Source: Prevotella sp.
Lineage (GTDB): Bacteria; Bacteroidota; Bacteroidia; Bacteroidales; Bacteroidaceae
Assembly: GCA_017442765.1 (NCBI GenBank)
Contig: JAFRZC010000218.1
Location: 1 to 21,160, forward strand
Length of the DNA stretch: 21,160 nucleotides
Direction of reading: 5' to 3'
In this document: one piece after another, positions 14,271 to 21,160 of the stretch
How the letters are laid out: each line of letters begins with the position of its first letter
How positions within the stretch are numbered: position 1 is the stretch's first letter
Program-made: the position numbers and the translations under genes
The notes under the pieces: generated by a model
Databases searched by the model: none
Told to the model about the DNA's origin: nothing
Seen by the model: only the letters and a program-made list of their open reading frames with translations

Positions 14271-14543
14271 TTAATTGAAATTTGTGATTTGGTCGATGAT
14301 TTCAGAAGCCTGCTCGTTGAATTGGCCGATGAGGTGTCTGTAATATTGCTTTGCGGGCATACCCGGCTCAGGATGCGAGATACGCATGACGAAGTCGTTG
14401 CGGATTTTCAACACGGCCGTGATGATGGCCTCCACGCTCTCGAAGTCCTGCTTGCCGCCATAGAGGTTGACTGCCACGGCCTCGGAAATCAGTTCCATGC
14501 ACACATTGTTGATGGTGCTTTTCAGTTGTTTTTTGTTTGCCAT
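14271..14543 (-). CDS. Hypothetical protein, 90 aa, first gene of the operon
   Basis: I do not recognise this family. The product is a small, soluble, helical protein (NNVCMELISEAVAVNLYGG, DFESVEAIITAVLKIRNDF, YYRHLIGQFNEQASEIIDQI) with no signal peptide or membrane segment. A start 30 nt further upstream (14573) is in frame but falls inside the -7 promoter box at 14571-14578. The ATG at 14543, beginning MANKKQLKST, is therefore the real start. It is the promoter-proximal gene of the operon leading to the acyltransferase, amidase, 106-aa ORF and ygiQ. Confidence 0.78.
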   Translation of the reverse strand: MANKKQLKSTINNVCMELISEAVAVNLYGGKQDFESVEAIITAVLKIRNDFVMRISHPEPGMPAKQYYRHLIGQFNEQASEIIDQITNFN

Positions 14544-14570
14544 GATGGTACGGAGTTTTATAAACCGTTT

Positions 14571-14601
14571 CAAAGGTAGTGCAAATCAAATGAAAAACCA
14601 A
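14571..14601 (-). promoter_or_regulatory. -33/-7 promoter of the five-gene minus-strand operon
   Basis: On the minus strand the -7 box TACCTTTG covers 14578-14571. TTG, in ATTTGG, lies 20 nt upstream at about 14601-14599. The ATG at 14543 is 27 nt downstream. No further promoter-like box was noticed before ygiQ. Confidence 0.72.
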
Positions 14602-14673
14602 ATTTTATCTGAAAAAAATGTCATATTTTTTAGTTTTCTTTCCTTTTTCTTTTCTTATTTCACTAAAAAAGAG

Positions 14674-14681
14674 TACTTTTG
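14674..14681 (+). promoter_or_regulatory. -7 box before PPi-phosphofructokinase
   Basis: TACTTTTG at 14674-14681 fits TAnnTTTG. The expected -33 position is T-rich but lacks a clear TTG. The gene starts 42 nt downstream, and the promoter is divergent from the operon promoter at 14571. Confidence 0.55.
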
Positions 14682-14723
14682 CAGTAGAAATTCAACTTAC
14701 AGGTAAAATCATAAATTTTGATT

Positions 14724-16364
14724 ATGGAAATCAGCAGATTACAGAAAGAGAGGGCTGCCTATCAGCCTAAGTTGCCAATTGCCCTAAAGGGTGCGGTAAA
14801 GGTGAGGGAGGGTGCTCCTACACAGAGTGTCGATAATCAGGATGACATCAAACGGTTGTTCCCCAATACGTATGGAATGCCGCTTGTTGAGTTTGTTGAA
14901 GGCGACCAGCCCGTGACAAAAGCACTCAACGTGGGTATTATTCTCAGTGGCGGGCAGGCTCCCGGTGGTCACAACGTGATTAGCGGATTGTTCGACGCCG
15001 TGAAGAAGCTGAATCCCCAGAACCGTCTCTACGGTTTCATGATGGGACCCGGCGGATTGGTTGACCACAACTATGTGGAGATTACCCCCGAGTTTGTCGA
15101 TGAGTATCGCAATACGGGCGGCTTCGATATGATTGGTTCCGGTCGTACAAAGCTGGAGGAGGTCGTACAATTTGAGAAAGGTCTGGAGATACTTCGCAAG
15201 CTCGATATCAAGGCACTTGTCATCATCGGCGGCGACGACTCGAACACCAACGCCTGTGTGCTGGCCGAATACTATGCTGCCAAACAATATGGTGTACAGG
15301 TGATTGGTTGCCCGAAGACCATCGACGGCGACCTGAAGAACGACCAGATAGAAACCTCGTTCGGCTTCGACACCGCCTGTAAGACCTATTCAGAGCTTAT
15401 CGGCAACATTGAGCGCGACTGTAACTCTGCCCGTAAATACTGGCACTTCATCAAATTGATGGGACGCTCGGCCAGTCACATTGCCCTTGAGTGCGCCCTG
15501 CAATGCCAGCCGAACATCTGCCTTATATCCGAGGAAGTGGAGCAGAAAGACCTTACGCTCAATCAGATAGTCGAGCAGATTGCCGGTGCTGTTGCCCGGC
15601 GTGCCGCCGACGGCAACAATTTCGGTGTCGTACTGATTCCTGAGGGGCTCATTGAGTTCATTCCCGCCATCGGCCGTCTCATTCAGGAGCTCAACGACCT
15701 GCTTGCCGCCCATGGCGACGACTATCGCGACCTCGACAAGCAAGCTCAGCGCGAGTACATCCTCACCCATCTGAGCGAGGCCAACCGCGCCACGTTCGAG
15801 ACGCTTCCCGAAGGTGTTGCCCGTCAGCTCTCACTCGACCGCGACCCGCACGGAAATGTTCAGGTGTCGCTCATCGAAACAGAGAAGCTCATCTCTGAGA
15901 TGGTTGGTGCGAAGCTGGCTGAGTGGAAGCGCGAGGGTAAGTATGTGGGCAAGTTCGCGCCCCAGCACCATTTCTTTGGTTATGAGGGACGTTGCGCGGC
16001 TCCGTCGAACTTCGATGCCGACTACTGCTACGCGCTCGGAACCAGTGCCGCCCAGCTCATTGCCGCAGGCAAGACGGGGTATATGGCTATCGTGAAAAAC
16101 ACCACCGCGCCCACCGATGAGTGGAAGGCCGGCGGTGTGCCCATCACCATGATGATGAACATGGAGCGTCGCAACGGCAAGATGAAGCCCGTTATCCGCA
16201 AGGCACTTGTGGAGCTCGACGGAAAGCCGTTCAAGGCTTTCGCCGCCAAGCGCGACGAGTGGGCGAAACAGACGTGCTACGTTTATCCCGGTCCTATCCA
16301 GTATTGGGGACCTGCCGAAGTTTGCGACCAGACGACAAAGACACTGGCTTTGGAGCACGAATAG
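14724..16364 (+). CDS. pfp: Pyrophosphate--fructose 6-phosphate 1-phosphotransferase
   Basis: This cytosolic enzyme converts fructose 6-phosphate and PPi reversibly to fructose 1,6-bisphosphate and phosphate, replacing or complementing ATP-dependent PfkA in glycolysis. The 546-aa length fits the long PPi-PFK group. Motifs in order are GGQAPGGHN (76-84), GGDDSNTNA (169-177), [11 protein letters not shown] (197-207) and [11 protein letters not shown] (246-256). The second Asp of GGDDS and the Lys of PKTIDGD mark the PPi-dependent type, as ATP enzymes carry GGDGS. D201 is the expected catalytic base. The ATG at 14724 is chosen over a TTG two codons earlier because the family usually begins near [10 protein letters not shown]. 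The GH25 gene follows after 148 nt containing GC hairpins. Confidence 0.95.
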   Translation: MEISRLQKERAAYQPKLPIALKGAVKVREGAPTQSVDNQDDIKRLFPNTYGMPLVEFVEGDQPVTKALNVGIILSGGQAPGGHNVISGLFDAVKKLNPQNRLYGFMMGPGGLVDHNYVEITPEFVDEYRNTGGFDMIGSGRTKLEEVVQFEKGLEILRKLDIKALVIIGGDDSNTNACVLAEYYAAKQYGVQVIGCPKTIDGDLKNDQIETSFGFDTACKTYSELIGNIERDCNSARKYWHFIKLMGRSASHIALECALQCQPNICLISEEVEQKDLTLNQIVEQIAGAVARRAADGNNFGVVLIPEGLIEFIPAIGRLIQELNDLLAAHGDDYRDLDKQAQREYILTHLSEANRATFETLPEGVARQLSLDRDPHGNVQVSLIETEKLISEMVGAKLAEWKREGKYVGKFAPQHHFFGYEGRCAAPSNFDADYCYALGTSAAQLIAAGKTGYMAIVKNTTAPTDEWKAGGVPITMMMNMERRNGKMKPVIRKALVELDGKPFKAFAAKRDEWAKQTCYVYPGPIQYWGPAEVCDQTTKTLALEHE

Positions 16365-16369
16365 AAAAT

Positions 16370-16500
16370 GCCTCCTCCCCGCCTCCCCCGAGGGGGGAGG
16401 TAAGGGTGAGAGGTAAAAGGAGAGAGGAGTCTTCTCCCCTTCGTGGGGAGGTTGGGGGATGTTCCTGCATCTTCCTGATAAGAGGGTGGGGGTAGGTTTT
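16370..16500. repeat. Two GC-rich hairpin repeats between pfp and the GH25 gene
   Basis: CCTCCCCCGAGGGGGGAGG at 16382-16400 and CTCCCCTTCGTGGGGAG at about 16434-16450 each form a tight hairpin, the second trailed by GTTGGGGG. Both belong to the GC hairpin type also found inside htpG and ygiQ and at 19570. Neither has a T-run, so they are repeats more than classic terminators, though they may attenuate read-through. Confidence 0.7.
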
Positions 16501-16512
16501 ATCCTTTAGAGC

Positions 16513-17328
16513 ATGGCGAAAAGAAAGAAGACATCGCGCAAGACAAGAAAGGCGACTGTCAGGAGAAGGAAAGCCTGGCTGATAGGAGGCACGGTGATGC
16601 TGTGTGTCTATCTCTGGGCTTTCTACTATTTTTTCGTCGGTCCTACCGGTTTTCGTTGGCGGGCGTTGTTCGGCGACCCCGACTATCCTGCCGGCTATGA
16701 GATTCACGGCATTGACATCTCCCACTATCAAGGGACGATTGACTGGAATCGTCTGAAGAACGGTATGATAGCGGGATGTCCCTTACGCTTCATCATGATC
16801 AAGGCCACAGAGGGCTCCACACGCCTCGACCCGAAGTTCAAGGATAATTTCTATCAAGCTCGTGAATACGGCTACATCAGGGGTGCCTATCATTTTTGGA
16901 GCAACAAGTCGTCGGCACGCGACCAGGCGTATTGGTTTCTGAAAAACGTGAAGTTGGAAGAGGGCGACCTGCCGCCCGTGCTTGACATAGAGCACATGCC
17001 CGAAGACCGTAGCATAGAGGACTTTCAGCGCGACGTGCTCACGTGGTTTCACATTGTTGAGGACCGTTACCATGTGAAGCCTATTCTCTATACCTATTAT
17101 AAATTTAAGCAGCAGTATCTCAATGCGCCCGTGTTCGACGACTATCCCTACTGGATAGCCCATTACTATGTTGATAAGGTTCAGTACGAGGGGCAGTGGA
17201 AGTTCTGGCAGCATACCGACGCAGGCCGCTTGCCCGGAATAAAAGGGTATGTTGACTTCAATGTCTATAACGGTTCGTTCTACGATTTGCGGAAACTCAC
17301 CATCCCAGAACTCCCTGGAGACTTCTAA
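16513..17328 (+). CDS. Membrane-anchored GH25 lysozyme (muramidase)
   Basis: The 271-aa product should cleave the beta-1,4 bond between MurNAc and GlcNAc in peptidoglycan. A very basic N-terminus (KRKKTSRKTRKATVRRRK) precedes one transmembrane segment (about 22-41), so the catalytic part is tethered and faces the periplasm. The GH25 domain starts with HGIDISHYQG (D68), continues with MIKATEG and GAYHFW, and has the catalytic DxE in PVLDIEH (D158, E160). It ends in WKFWQHTDAGRLPGI and DFNVYNG. The ATG at 16513 fits the basic leader. It may share a transcript with pfp, but the two functions are unrelated. A role in wall remodelling is inferred. Confidence 0.92.
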   Translation: MAKRKKTSRKTRKATVRRRKAWLIGGTVMLCVYLWAFYYFFVGPTGFRWRALFGDPDYPAGYEIHGIDISHYQGTIDWNRLKNGMIAGCPLRFIMIKATEGSTRLDPKFKDNFYQAREYGYIRGAYHFWSNKSSARDQAYWFLKNVKLEEGDLPPVLDIEHMPEDRSIEDFQRDVLTWFHIVEDRYHVKPILYTYYKFKQQYLNAPVFDDYPYWIAHYYVDKVQYEGQWKFWQHTDAGRLPGIKGYVDFNVYNGSFYDLRKLTIPELPGDF

Positions 17329-17346
17329 TCTTAATCCCCAATCGGT

Positions 17347-17388
17347 CATTAGGATTTCTCGTTGCCGTACAACACCGAAATCCTAATG
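17347..17388. terminator. Inverted repeat between the GH25 gene and prmA (convergent gap)
   Basis: CATTAGGATTTC at 17347-17358 pairs perfectly with GAAATCCTAATG at 17377-17388 around an 18-nt loop. It starts 18 nt after the GH25 stop and lies in the convergent gap with prmA, so it may end transcription. There is no clean T-run, so the terminator role is uncertain. Confidence 0.45.
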
Positions 17389-17481
17389 TTCGGCTTTGCT
17401 TAAAAGTTGTTCTACACTGGGTTTACAATTACTTACAGCGTTAAGAAAGTTGAACGTTGAAAAGTGAGAAATCGCTAAACG

Positions 17482-18375
17482 TTAAACACAAATCATCTGG
17501 CGTTGGAGGGAAAGTGCTGCCCATCCGTTTTCCTGCGCTCTGCCTGTCTCCTGCAGTCCTAATTCCTTGGCTTTGGCGACAAGCAGGGCGGTGTCGGCCT
17601 CGTAGAATCCGCTCAGCAGTAGCGTGCCGTCGTTGGTCATCACTTCGGTGAAGGCCGCCATGTCGTCGAGCAGGACGTTGCGGTTGATGTTGGCCATGAC
17701 GATGTCGAACACCCCGCTCACGTGTGAGAGCACCTGGCTTGAGCCATGAAAGACCTCCATGTTGCGAACGTCGTTCAGCTCGGCATTGTGTCGGGCGTTC
17801 TCCACGCTCCACTCATCGATGTCGTAGGCCACCACGTCGGTCGCGCCAAACTTCGATGCGGCAATGCCGAGAATGCCCGTTCCGCATCCGCAGTCGAGTA
17901 CGCGCCTGCCCTCCGTGTCGCATCGGAGCAGGGCGGAGAGCATCATCCGCGTGGTCTCGTGGGTGGCCGTTCCGAAAGCCATGCGCGCCTCAATGCCTAT
18001 CTGGATGAGGTGCGAGGGTGCGAGGGTACGGAGGTGCGAGGGTGCGGAGGTGCGGGCATCATAGACTTTTATCTTGTCGTCGATGACAATCGGCTCAAAG
18101 CCGGTCTCCTCCCATTCGGCATTCCAGTTTTTATATTCGGCCTCACCGATTGTGTATTCCACTCTCGCGTCGGCCAGTGGCCAGTCGGCCAGAGCCGTTT
18201 CCAGTGCCTGCGGGTCGAACAGGTCGTCTTGCACATAGCCTTTCACTCCGCCGGGTGTTTCCTCGAACGACTCGAACCCTGCCTCCCCCGCAAGTGCGCA
18301 AAGCACGTCGCGTGCAGCCGGAAGAAGGGAGTCGCGGCTGGTTGCAATTTTGAAGTCTGCGACTAAATATTTCAT
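17482..18375 (-). CDS. prmA: Ribosomal protein L11 methyltransferase
   Basis: PrmA methylates ribosomal protein L11 using S-adenosylmethionine. The 297-aa product has the N-terminal substrate-recognition region (KYLVADFKI, then NWNAEWEETGFEPIVID at 84-100) and the Rossmann methyltransferase domain. That domain carries DCGCGTGILGIAASKFGA (161-178), AYDIDEWSVENARHN and MANINRNVLL. The start is placed at the ATG at 18375 (MKYLVADF), because an upstream frame extension to 18399 overlaps the promoter box. Two oddities stand out. The usual GTGTH/GTGHH motif reads AFGTATHETT. Just before it, residues 107-123 (RTSAPSHLRTLAPSHL) are encoded by a 24-bp tandem repeat that has replaced the normal linker. 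Stop-free sequence suggests the protein is still made. Confidence 0.92.
   Translation of the reverse strand: MKYLVADFKIATSRDSLLPAARDVLCALAGEAGFESFEETPGGVKGYVQDDLFDPQALETALADWPLADARVEYTIGEAEYKNWNAEWEETGFEPIVIDDKIKVYDARTSAPSHLRTLAPSHLIQIGIEARMAFGTATHETTRMMLSALLRCDTEGRRVLDCGCGTGILGIAASKFGATDVVAYDIDEWSVENARHNAELNDVRNMEVFHGSSQVLSHVSGVFDIVMANINRNVLLDDMAAFTEVMTNDGTLLLSGFYEADTALLVAKAKELGLQETGRAQENGWAALSLQRQMICV
18007..18057 (-). repeat. 24-bp tandem repeat in frame inside prmA
   Basis: GAGGTGCGAGGGTGCG occurs at 18007 and again at 18031, a 24-bp period with a partial third copy at 18047. On the coding strand it gives an eight-residue repeat, APSHLRTL then APSHL. Because 24 is a multiple of three, changes in copy number keep the frame. 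Confidence 0.8.
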
Positions 18376-18396
18376 GTGTGAAGTTAAATTTTGCTG

Positions 18397-18477
18397 CAAA
18401 AATACAAAAAATAGGGAAAAACCTATCAGCTTTTAGGGATTTTCCCTATTTTTGCATTGTAATTCGTGCTATTTTTG
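18397..18477. promoter_or_regulatory. Divergent promoter region with a 14-bp inverted repeat
   Basis: AAAAATAGGGAAAA at 18407-18420 and TTTTCCCTATTTTT at 18440-18453 are exact reverse complements 19 nt apart. A minus-strand -7 box TATTTTTG (18404-18397) faces prmA. Plus-strand boxes TATTTTTG lie at 18447-18454 and 18470-18477, the latter 40 nt before the gene at 18518. The -33 elements are weak. The inverted repeat could be a shared operator. Confidence 0.55.
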
Positions 18478-18517
18478 CACCGTGAATGAGAATATAAACG
18501 AAAAATAAGGAGAAAGA

Positions 18518-19558
18518 ATGATGAAAAAGTTTTGGCTTATCCCCGTCCTTACTGTAGTGGCTTTCATCAATGCCGCCGCGCAGGACGATGACCTCTACTT
18601 CGTACCGAAGAAGCAGGAAGCGAAAGTTGTTCCCTTACCGCCACCACCGCCAGCATTCGACGAAGCACCACCATTTCATGTGGGCAGCGACCGCGACGTT
18701 GACGAGTACAACCGGCGGGGGCGTTTCCGCAGTACCTATCAGCCTATTGGCGGGGACAACGACATTATCGACTTCGAGGCGGGCAACGGCCTGTACCCCG
18801 ATTCCACCTATGTCGATACGCTCTTTGCTGCTCCTCGGCCGGAGTATTGGGAGGGCGATTTCGACGACGACTTCACGTATAGCCGCCGTATGAGCCGTTT
18901 CGACGACTATTATGGCTGGTACGATCCCTGGTACTATGGCCGTTGGGGCTACGGGCCTTATTGGCGTGCGGGGCTGGGCTACTATCCCTGGTACGACTCA
19001 TGGTACTATCCCTGGTACGGCTCATGGTACGACCCCTGGTATTATGGCTACGGCTGGGGTGGCTGGTATGGCTATCACAGTTGGTATAGTCCCTGGTATT
19101 ATGGCGGTTATTACCGTCCCTACCATTATGCTTATAGCAACGGCGGCTATAGTGGCACGCGCAATCATGGCCGCTACAGTTATGGCGGCACGCGCGGCGT
19201 GAGCAACGGGCGCACCACCACGTTCGGCAACGGTCGCTTCGGCGGTTCGGCCATCGGCCGCGGTTCGTCGGCAACCACCGGCACGCGCACCTATACGCCT
19301 TCGCGCAGCGGTGTCTATAGTAACAGCAATGGCAACTTCGGCGGTTCGCGCTCCAGTTCAAGCAACTCTTCGCCCACCCGTTCCTATACCCCCAGTTCCA
19401 GTTCGTCAAGTTCGCGCTCGTCGGGCTTCGGCAGCAGCCGTTCCTCTGGCGGTAGTTTCGGCGGCGGGTCGTTCGGTGGCTCTCGCTCCTCTGGCGGTAG
19501 TTTCGGCGGTGGCGGCGGACGCTCAGGCGGTGGCGGCGGCTTTGGCGGAAGAAGATAG
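18518..19558 (+). CDS. Secreted Trp/Tyr-rich and Gly/Ser-rich low-complexity protein
   Basis: The 346-aa exported protein is not a family I can name. A signal peptide (about 1-21, ending INAAA before Q22) is followed by a Pro run (39-45) and an acidic region. Residues 131-205 are extremely aromatic: 13 Trp between 131 and 194, with recurrent PWYDSWYYPWYGSW and YDPWYYG. The end, about 205-346, is Gly/Ser/Arg-rich (SRSSGGSFGGG repeated, ending GGFGGRR). This layout suggests a surface or periplasmic structural or adhesive protein rather than an enzyme. The low-complexity DNA is in perfect frame with a normal start and stop. The FadL-like gene begins 67 nt downstream with no visible promoter, so the two may be co-transcribed. 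There are two ATGs at the start (18518, 18521). Confidence 0.8.
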   Translation: MMKKFWLIPVLTVVAFINAAAQDDDLYFVPKKQEAKVVPLPPPPPAFDEAPPFHVGSDRDVDEYNRRGRFRSTYQPIGGDNDIIDFEAGNGLYPDSTYVDTLFAAPRPEYWEGDFDDDFTYSRRMSRFDDYYGWYDPWYYGRWGYGPYWRAGLGYYPWYDSWYYPWYGSWYDPWYYGYGWGGWYGYHSWYSPWYYGGYYRPYHYAYSNGGYSGTRNHGRYSYGGTRGVSNGRTTTFGNGRFGGSAIGRGSSATTGTRTYTPSRSGVYSNSNGNFGGSRSSSSNSSPTRSYTPSSSSSSSRSSGFGSSRSSGGSFGGGSFGGSRSSGGSFGGGGGRSGGGGGFGGRR

Positions 19559-19569
19559 CCCCACCCAGC

Positions 19570-19588
19570 CTCCCCTGGGGGAGGAGAA
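19570..19588. repeat. GC-rich hairpin repeat between two plus-strand genes
   Basis: CCTCCCCTGGGGGAGG forms a short hairpin, preceded by CCCCACCCAG. It begins just after the stop of the aromatic-rich gene and resembles the GC hairpins at 5181, 10066 and 16382. Confidence 0.55.
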
Positions 19589-19625
19589 AATGATAGTGAA
19601 TTGAACAATGAAATAAATAATGACT

Positions 19626-21160
19626 ATGAAAAAATATCTATTTACCGCTGCATTTCTGCTCGCAACACTGGCAGGGGCAGCACAGGAGACTTACGAGAAC
19701 GCCAAGATTGTTGGCGAGGACTTGAACGGAACAGCCCGCTATGTAGGCATGGGCGGCGCAATGGACGCGCTGGGTGCTGACATCTCTACCATCGGCACCA
19801 ATCCCGCGGGTCTCGGCCTCTTCCGCCGCTCGGCGGCAAACGTATCGTTCGGCCTTGTGTCACAGCAGGACGGCGAGGACTTTGCCGAGGGAAAGAAGAC
19901 CAACATGAGCTTCGACCAGGCAGGATTTGTGTGGGCAGTCAAGACAGGCAGCAACAACTTCCTGAACTTCGCGTTCAACTATCACAAGAGTCGTAACTTC
20001 GATTACATTCTCTCGGCGGCCGACCGGCTGAACGATGCCTCGCAGAACAAGCTCACCTATGTGAAGCAGTATGAAGGCCTGCTCTTCCCCGCGAACTCGA
20101 GCGGTGTGCCTGACAATGAGCACCCCTACGCCTCGTGTAGTCAACTCGATTACATGTATGCCGACAACCTGAACTACAGTGCCGATGACAACATGTGGTA
20201 CTACGATCCCGCCACCGAATACACGCTCGACCGTGCCCATAAGGGCTATATCGGCGAGTACGACTTCGCTTTGGCAGGTAACCATCGCGACCGCATCTAC
20301 TGGGGTCTGACCCTCGGCATCCACGACGTGAACTACAAGCACTATGGCGAATACCGCGAGCAGCTCGACGGCTTCGGCCTCACCGTTGCCGACGACCGTA
20401 AGATTGACGGCACTGGTGTTGATGTCAAGGCCGGCATCATCTTCCGACCCGTCGAGGCATCACCCTTCCGCATCGGTTTGAGTGTCGCTACCCCCACATG
20501 GTACGACCTCACCACCACCAACTATACCAGCATCACCGACGGAAGTGCAACAGCATCGGGCGGCGAGTCCTACGACTTCAAGCTCTATACTCCTTGGAAA
20601 TTTGGTGTAAGCCTCGGTCACACCGTGGGTAACTACCTTGCCCTCGGTGCCAGCTACGAGTTCGCCGACTATGGCTCGCTCGACACGCGCTACGAGACCG
20701 GCGGGTACTACGACTACTGGGATGGCTACTATACCACCAGTGCCTCCGACGACGTGATGAACCGCCATACTGAGCAGACCCTCAAGGGCGTATCTACCCT
20801 GAAACTCGGTGCCGAGTACCGGCCCATTCCTGAGTTGGCCCTGCGCGTAGGCTACAACTACGTCTCGCCCATGTATGAGAAAGACGGCTTCAAGGACGGC
20901 ACCCTGCAAACCGACGGCTCCTACTACAGTTCTGCCACCGACTACACAAACTGGGAGGCCACCAACCGCTTCACCTGCGGACTGGGCTACAACATCGGAC
21001 AACTTTCGCTCGACTTCGCCTATCAGTACTCCGCTCAGAAAGGCAAGTTCTCGCCCTTCATGAGCTACGAGAACACCGCCGACCACACGATGAACAACAT
21101 CGCCGATGCCGTCGATGTGTCGAACAAGCGCCATCAGGTGCTCTTCACCCTCGGCTATAA
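19626..21160 (+). CDS. FadL/OmpP1-like outer-membrane protein (3' end cut by the window)
   Basis: The frame is open from the ATG at 19626 to the right edge, giving 511 codons. A signal peptide (MKKYLFTAAFLLATLAGAAQ, 1-20) precedes ARYVGMGGAMDALGADIS and TIGTNPAGLGLF. The NPAGL motif and Gly-rich start are typical of the OmpP1/FadL/TodX outer-membrane transporters of Bacteroidetes, which carry hydrophobic molecules across the outer membrane. The remainder is amphipathic beta-strand (FLNFAFNYHKSRNF, YWGLTLGIHDVNY, ALRVGYNYVSP, SLDFAYQYSAQ). The last visible residues, HQVLFTLGY, look like the final barrel strand, so probably only a few codons are missing. Members are often annotated hemin receptor without proof. 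It follows the aromatic-rich protein gene and may be its partner. Confidence 0.88.
   Translation, partial: MKKYLFTAAFLLATLAGAAQETYENAKIVGEDLNGTARYVGMGGAMDALGADISTIGTNPAGLGLFRRSAANVSFGLVSQQDGEDFAEGKKTNMSFDQAGFVWAVKTGSNNFLNFAFNYHKSRNFDYILSAADRLNDASQNKLTYVKQYEGLLFPANSSGVPDNEHPYASCSQLDYMYADNLNYSADDNMWYYDPATEYTLDRAHKGYIGEYDFALAGNHRDRIYWGLTLGIHDVNYKHYGEYREQLDGFGLTVADDRKIDGTGVDVKAGIIFRPVEASPFRIGLSVATPTWYDLTTTNYTSITDGSATASGGESYDFKLYTPWKFGVSLGHTVGNYLALGASYEFADYGSLDTRYETGGYYDYWDGYYTTSASDDVMNRHTEQTLKGVSTLKLGAEYRPIPELALRVGYNYVSPMYEKDGFKDGTLQTDGSYYSSATDYTNWEATNRFTCGLGYNIGQLSLDFAYQYSAQKGKFSPFMSYENTADHTMNNIADAVDVSNKRHQVLFTLGY

Noticed and set aside
13057..14274. 405-codon open frame on the plus strand across the amidase and acyltransferase genes
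   Set aside because: It spans two well-supported minus-strand genes and their junction, and shows no family motif.
14544..14573. Longer start for the 90-aa protein
   Set aside because: The upstream ATG overlaps the -7 box TACCTTTG, so it would not be transcribed.
17347..17388. Insertion-sequence end or attachment site
   Set aside because: There is only one inverted repeat, no target duplication and no recombinase gene nearby.

Overview
The window looks like a chromosomal segment of a gut- or oral-type member of the Bacteroidales, most like Prevotella. The reasons are the promoter style (TAnnTTTG -7 boxes with a TTG about 19-20 nt upstream, seen before seven genes), PPi-dependent phosphofructokinase, the TonB-dependent receptor and FadL-like outer-membrane proteins, a secreted protein ending in a YNVQG...NGKK tail, and several dispersed repeat types. 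I see no integrase, transposase, rRNA, tRNA or CRISPR array. The species assignment is inference.

Layout. (1) 1-724, plus strand: the tail of an MBL-fold hydrolase, overlapping ruvC by 4 nt. (2) 725-932: a convergent gap holding a four-unit AT-rich palindromic tandem repeat with a hairpin on each side. (3) 933-3287, minus: a TonB-dependent receptor, divergent from htpG. (4) 3368-5524, plus: htpG behind a near-perfect sigma-54 (-24/-12) promoter. (5) 5738-6403, plus: a higB/higA-type toxin-antitoxin pair. (6) 6686-7782, plus: an A/T-rich two-gene unit encoding a secreted cohesin-like beta-sandwich protein and a tiny secreted protein that is little more than two dockerin type I repeats, closed by a strong terminator. 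(7) 8089-8523, plus: a small lipoprotein with a natural His tail. (8) 8524-8872: a second convergent gap with the same repeat architecture as (2). (9) 14543 down to 8873, minus: a probable five-gene operon of a 90-aa protein, a PlsC-like acyltransferase, a large secreted amidase_3/golvesin-like/FN3 protein, a 106-aa protein and a YgiQ radical SAM protein. (10) 14724-17328, plus: PPi-phosphofructokinase and a membrane-anchored GH25 muramidase. (11) 18375-17482, minus: prmA, divergent from (12) 18518-21160, plus: a Trp/Tyr- and Gly/Ser-rich secreted protein and a FadL-like outer-membrane protein cut by the window end.

The genes mix housekeeping functions (recombination, chaperone, glycolysis, ribosomal-protein methylation) with envelope functions (wall hydrolases, lipid acylation, outer-membrane transport). 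The most distinctive features are mobile-looking repeats. A GC-rich hairpin family lies both between genes and in frame inside htpG and ygiQ, and a 24-bp repeat lies in frame inside prmA, so conserved proteins carry repeat-derived peptides. The four best leads are the minimal cohesin/dockerin-like pair, the palindromic arrays in convergent gaps, the sigma-54 promoter of htpG, and a G10 tract inside ygiQ.
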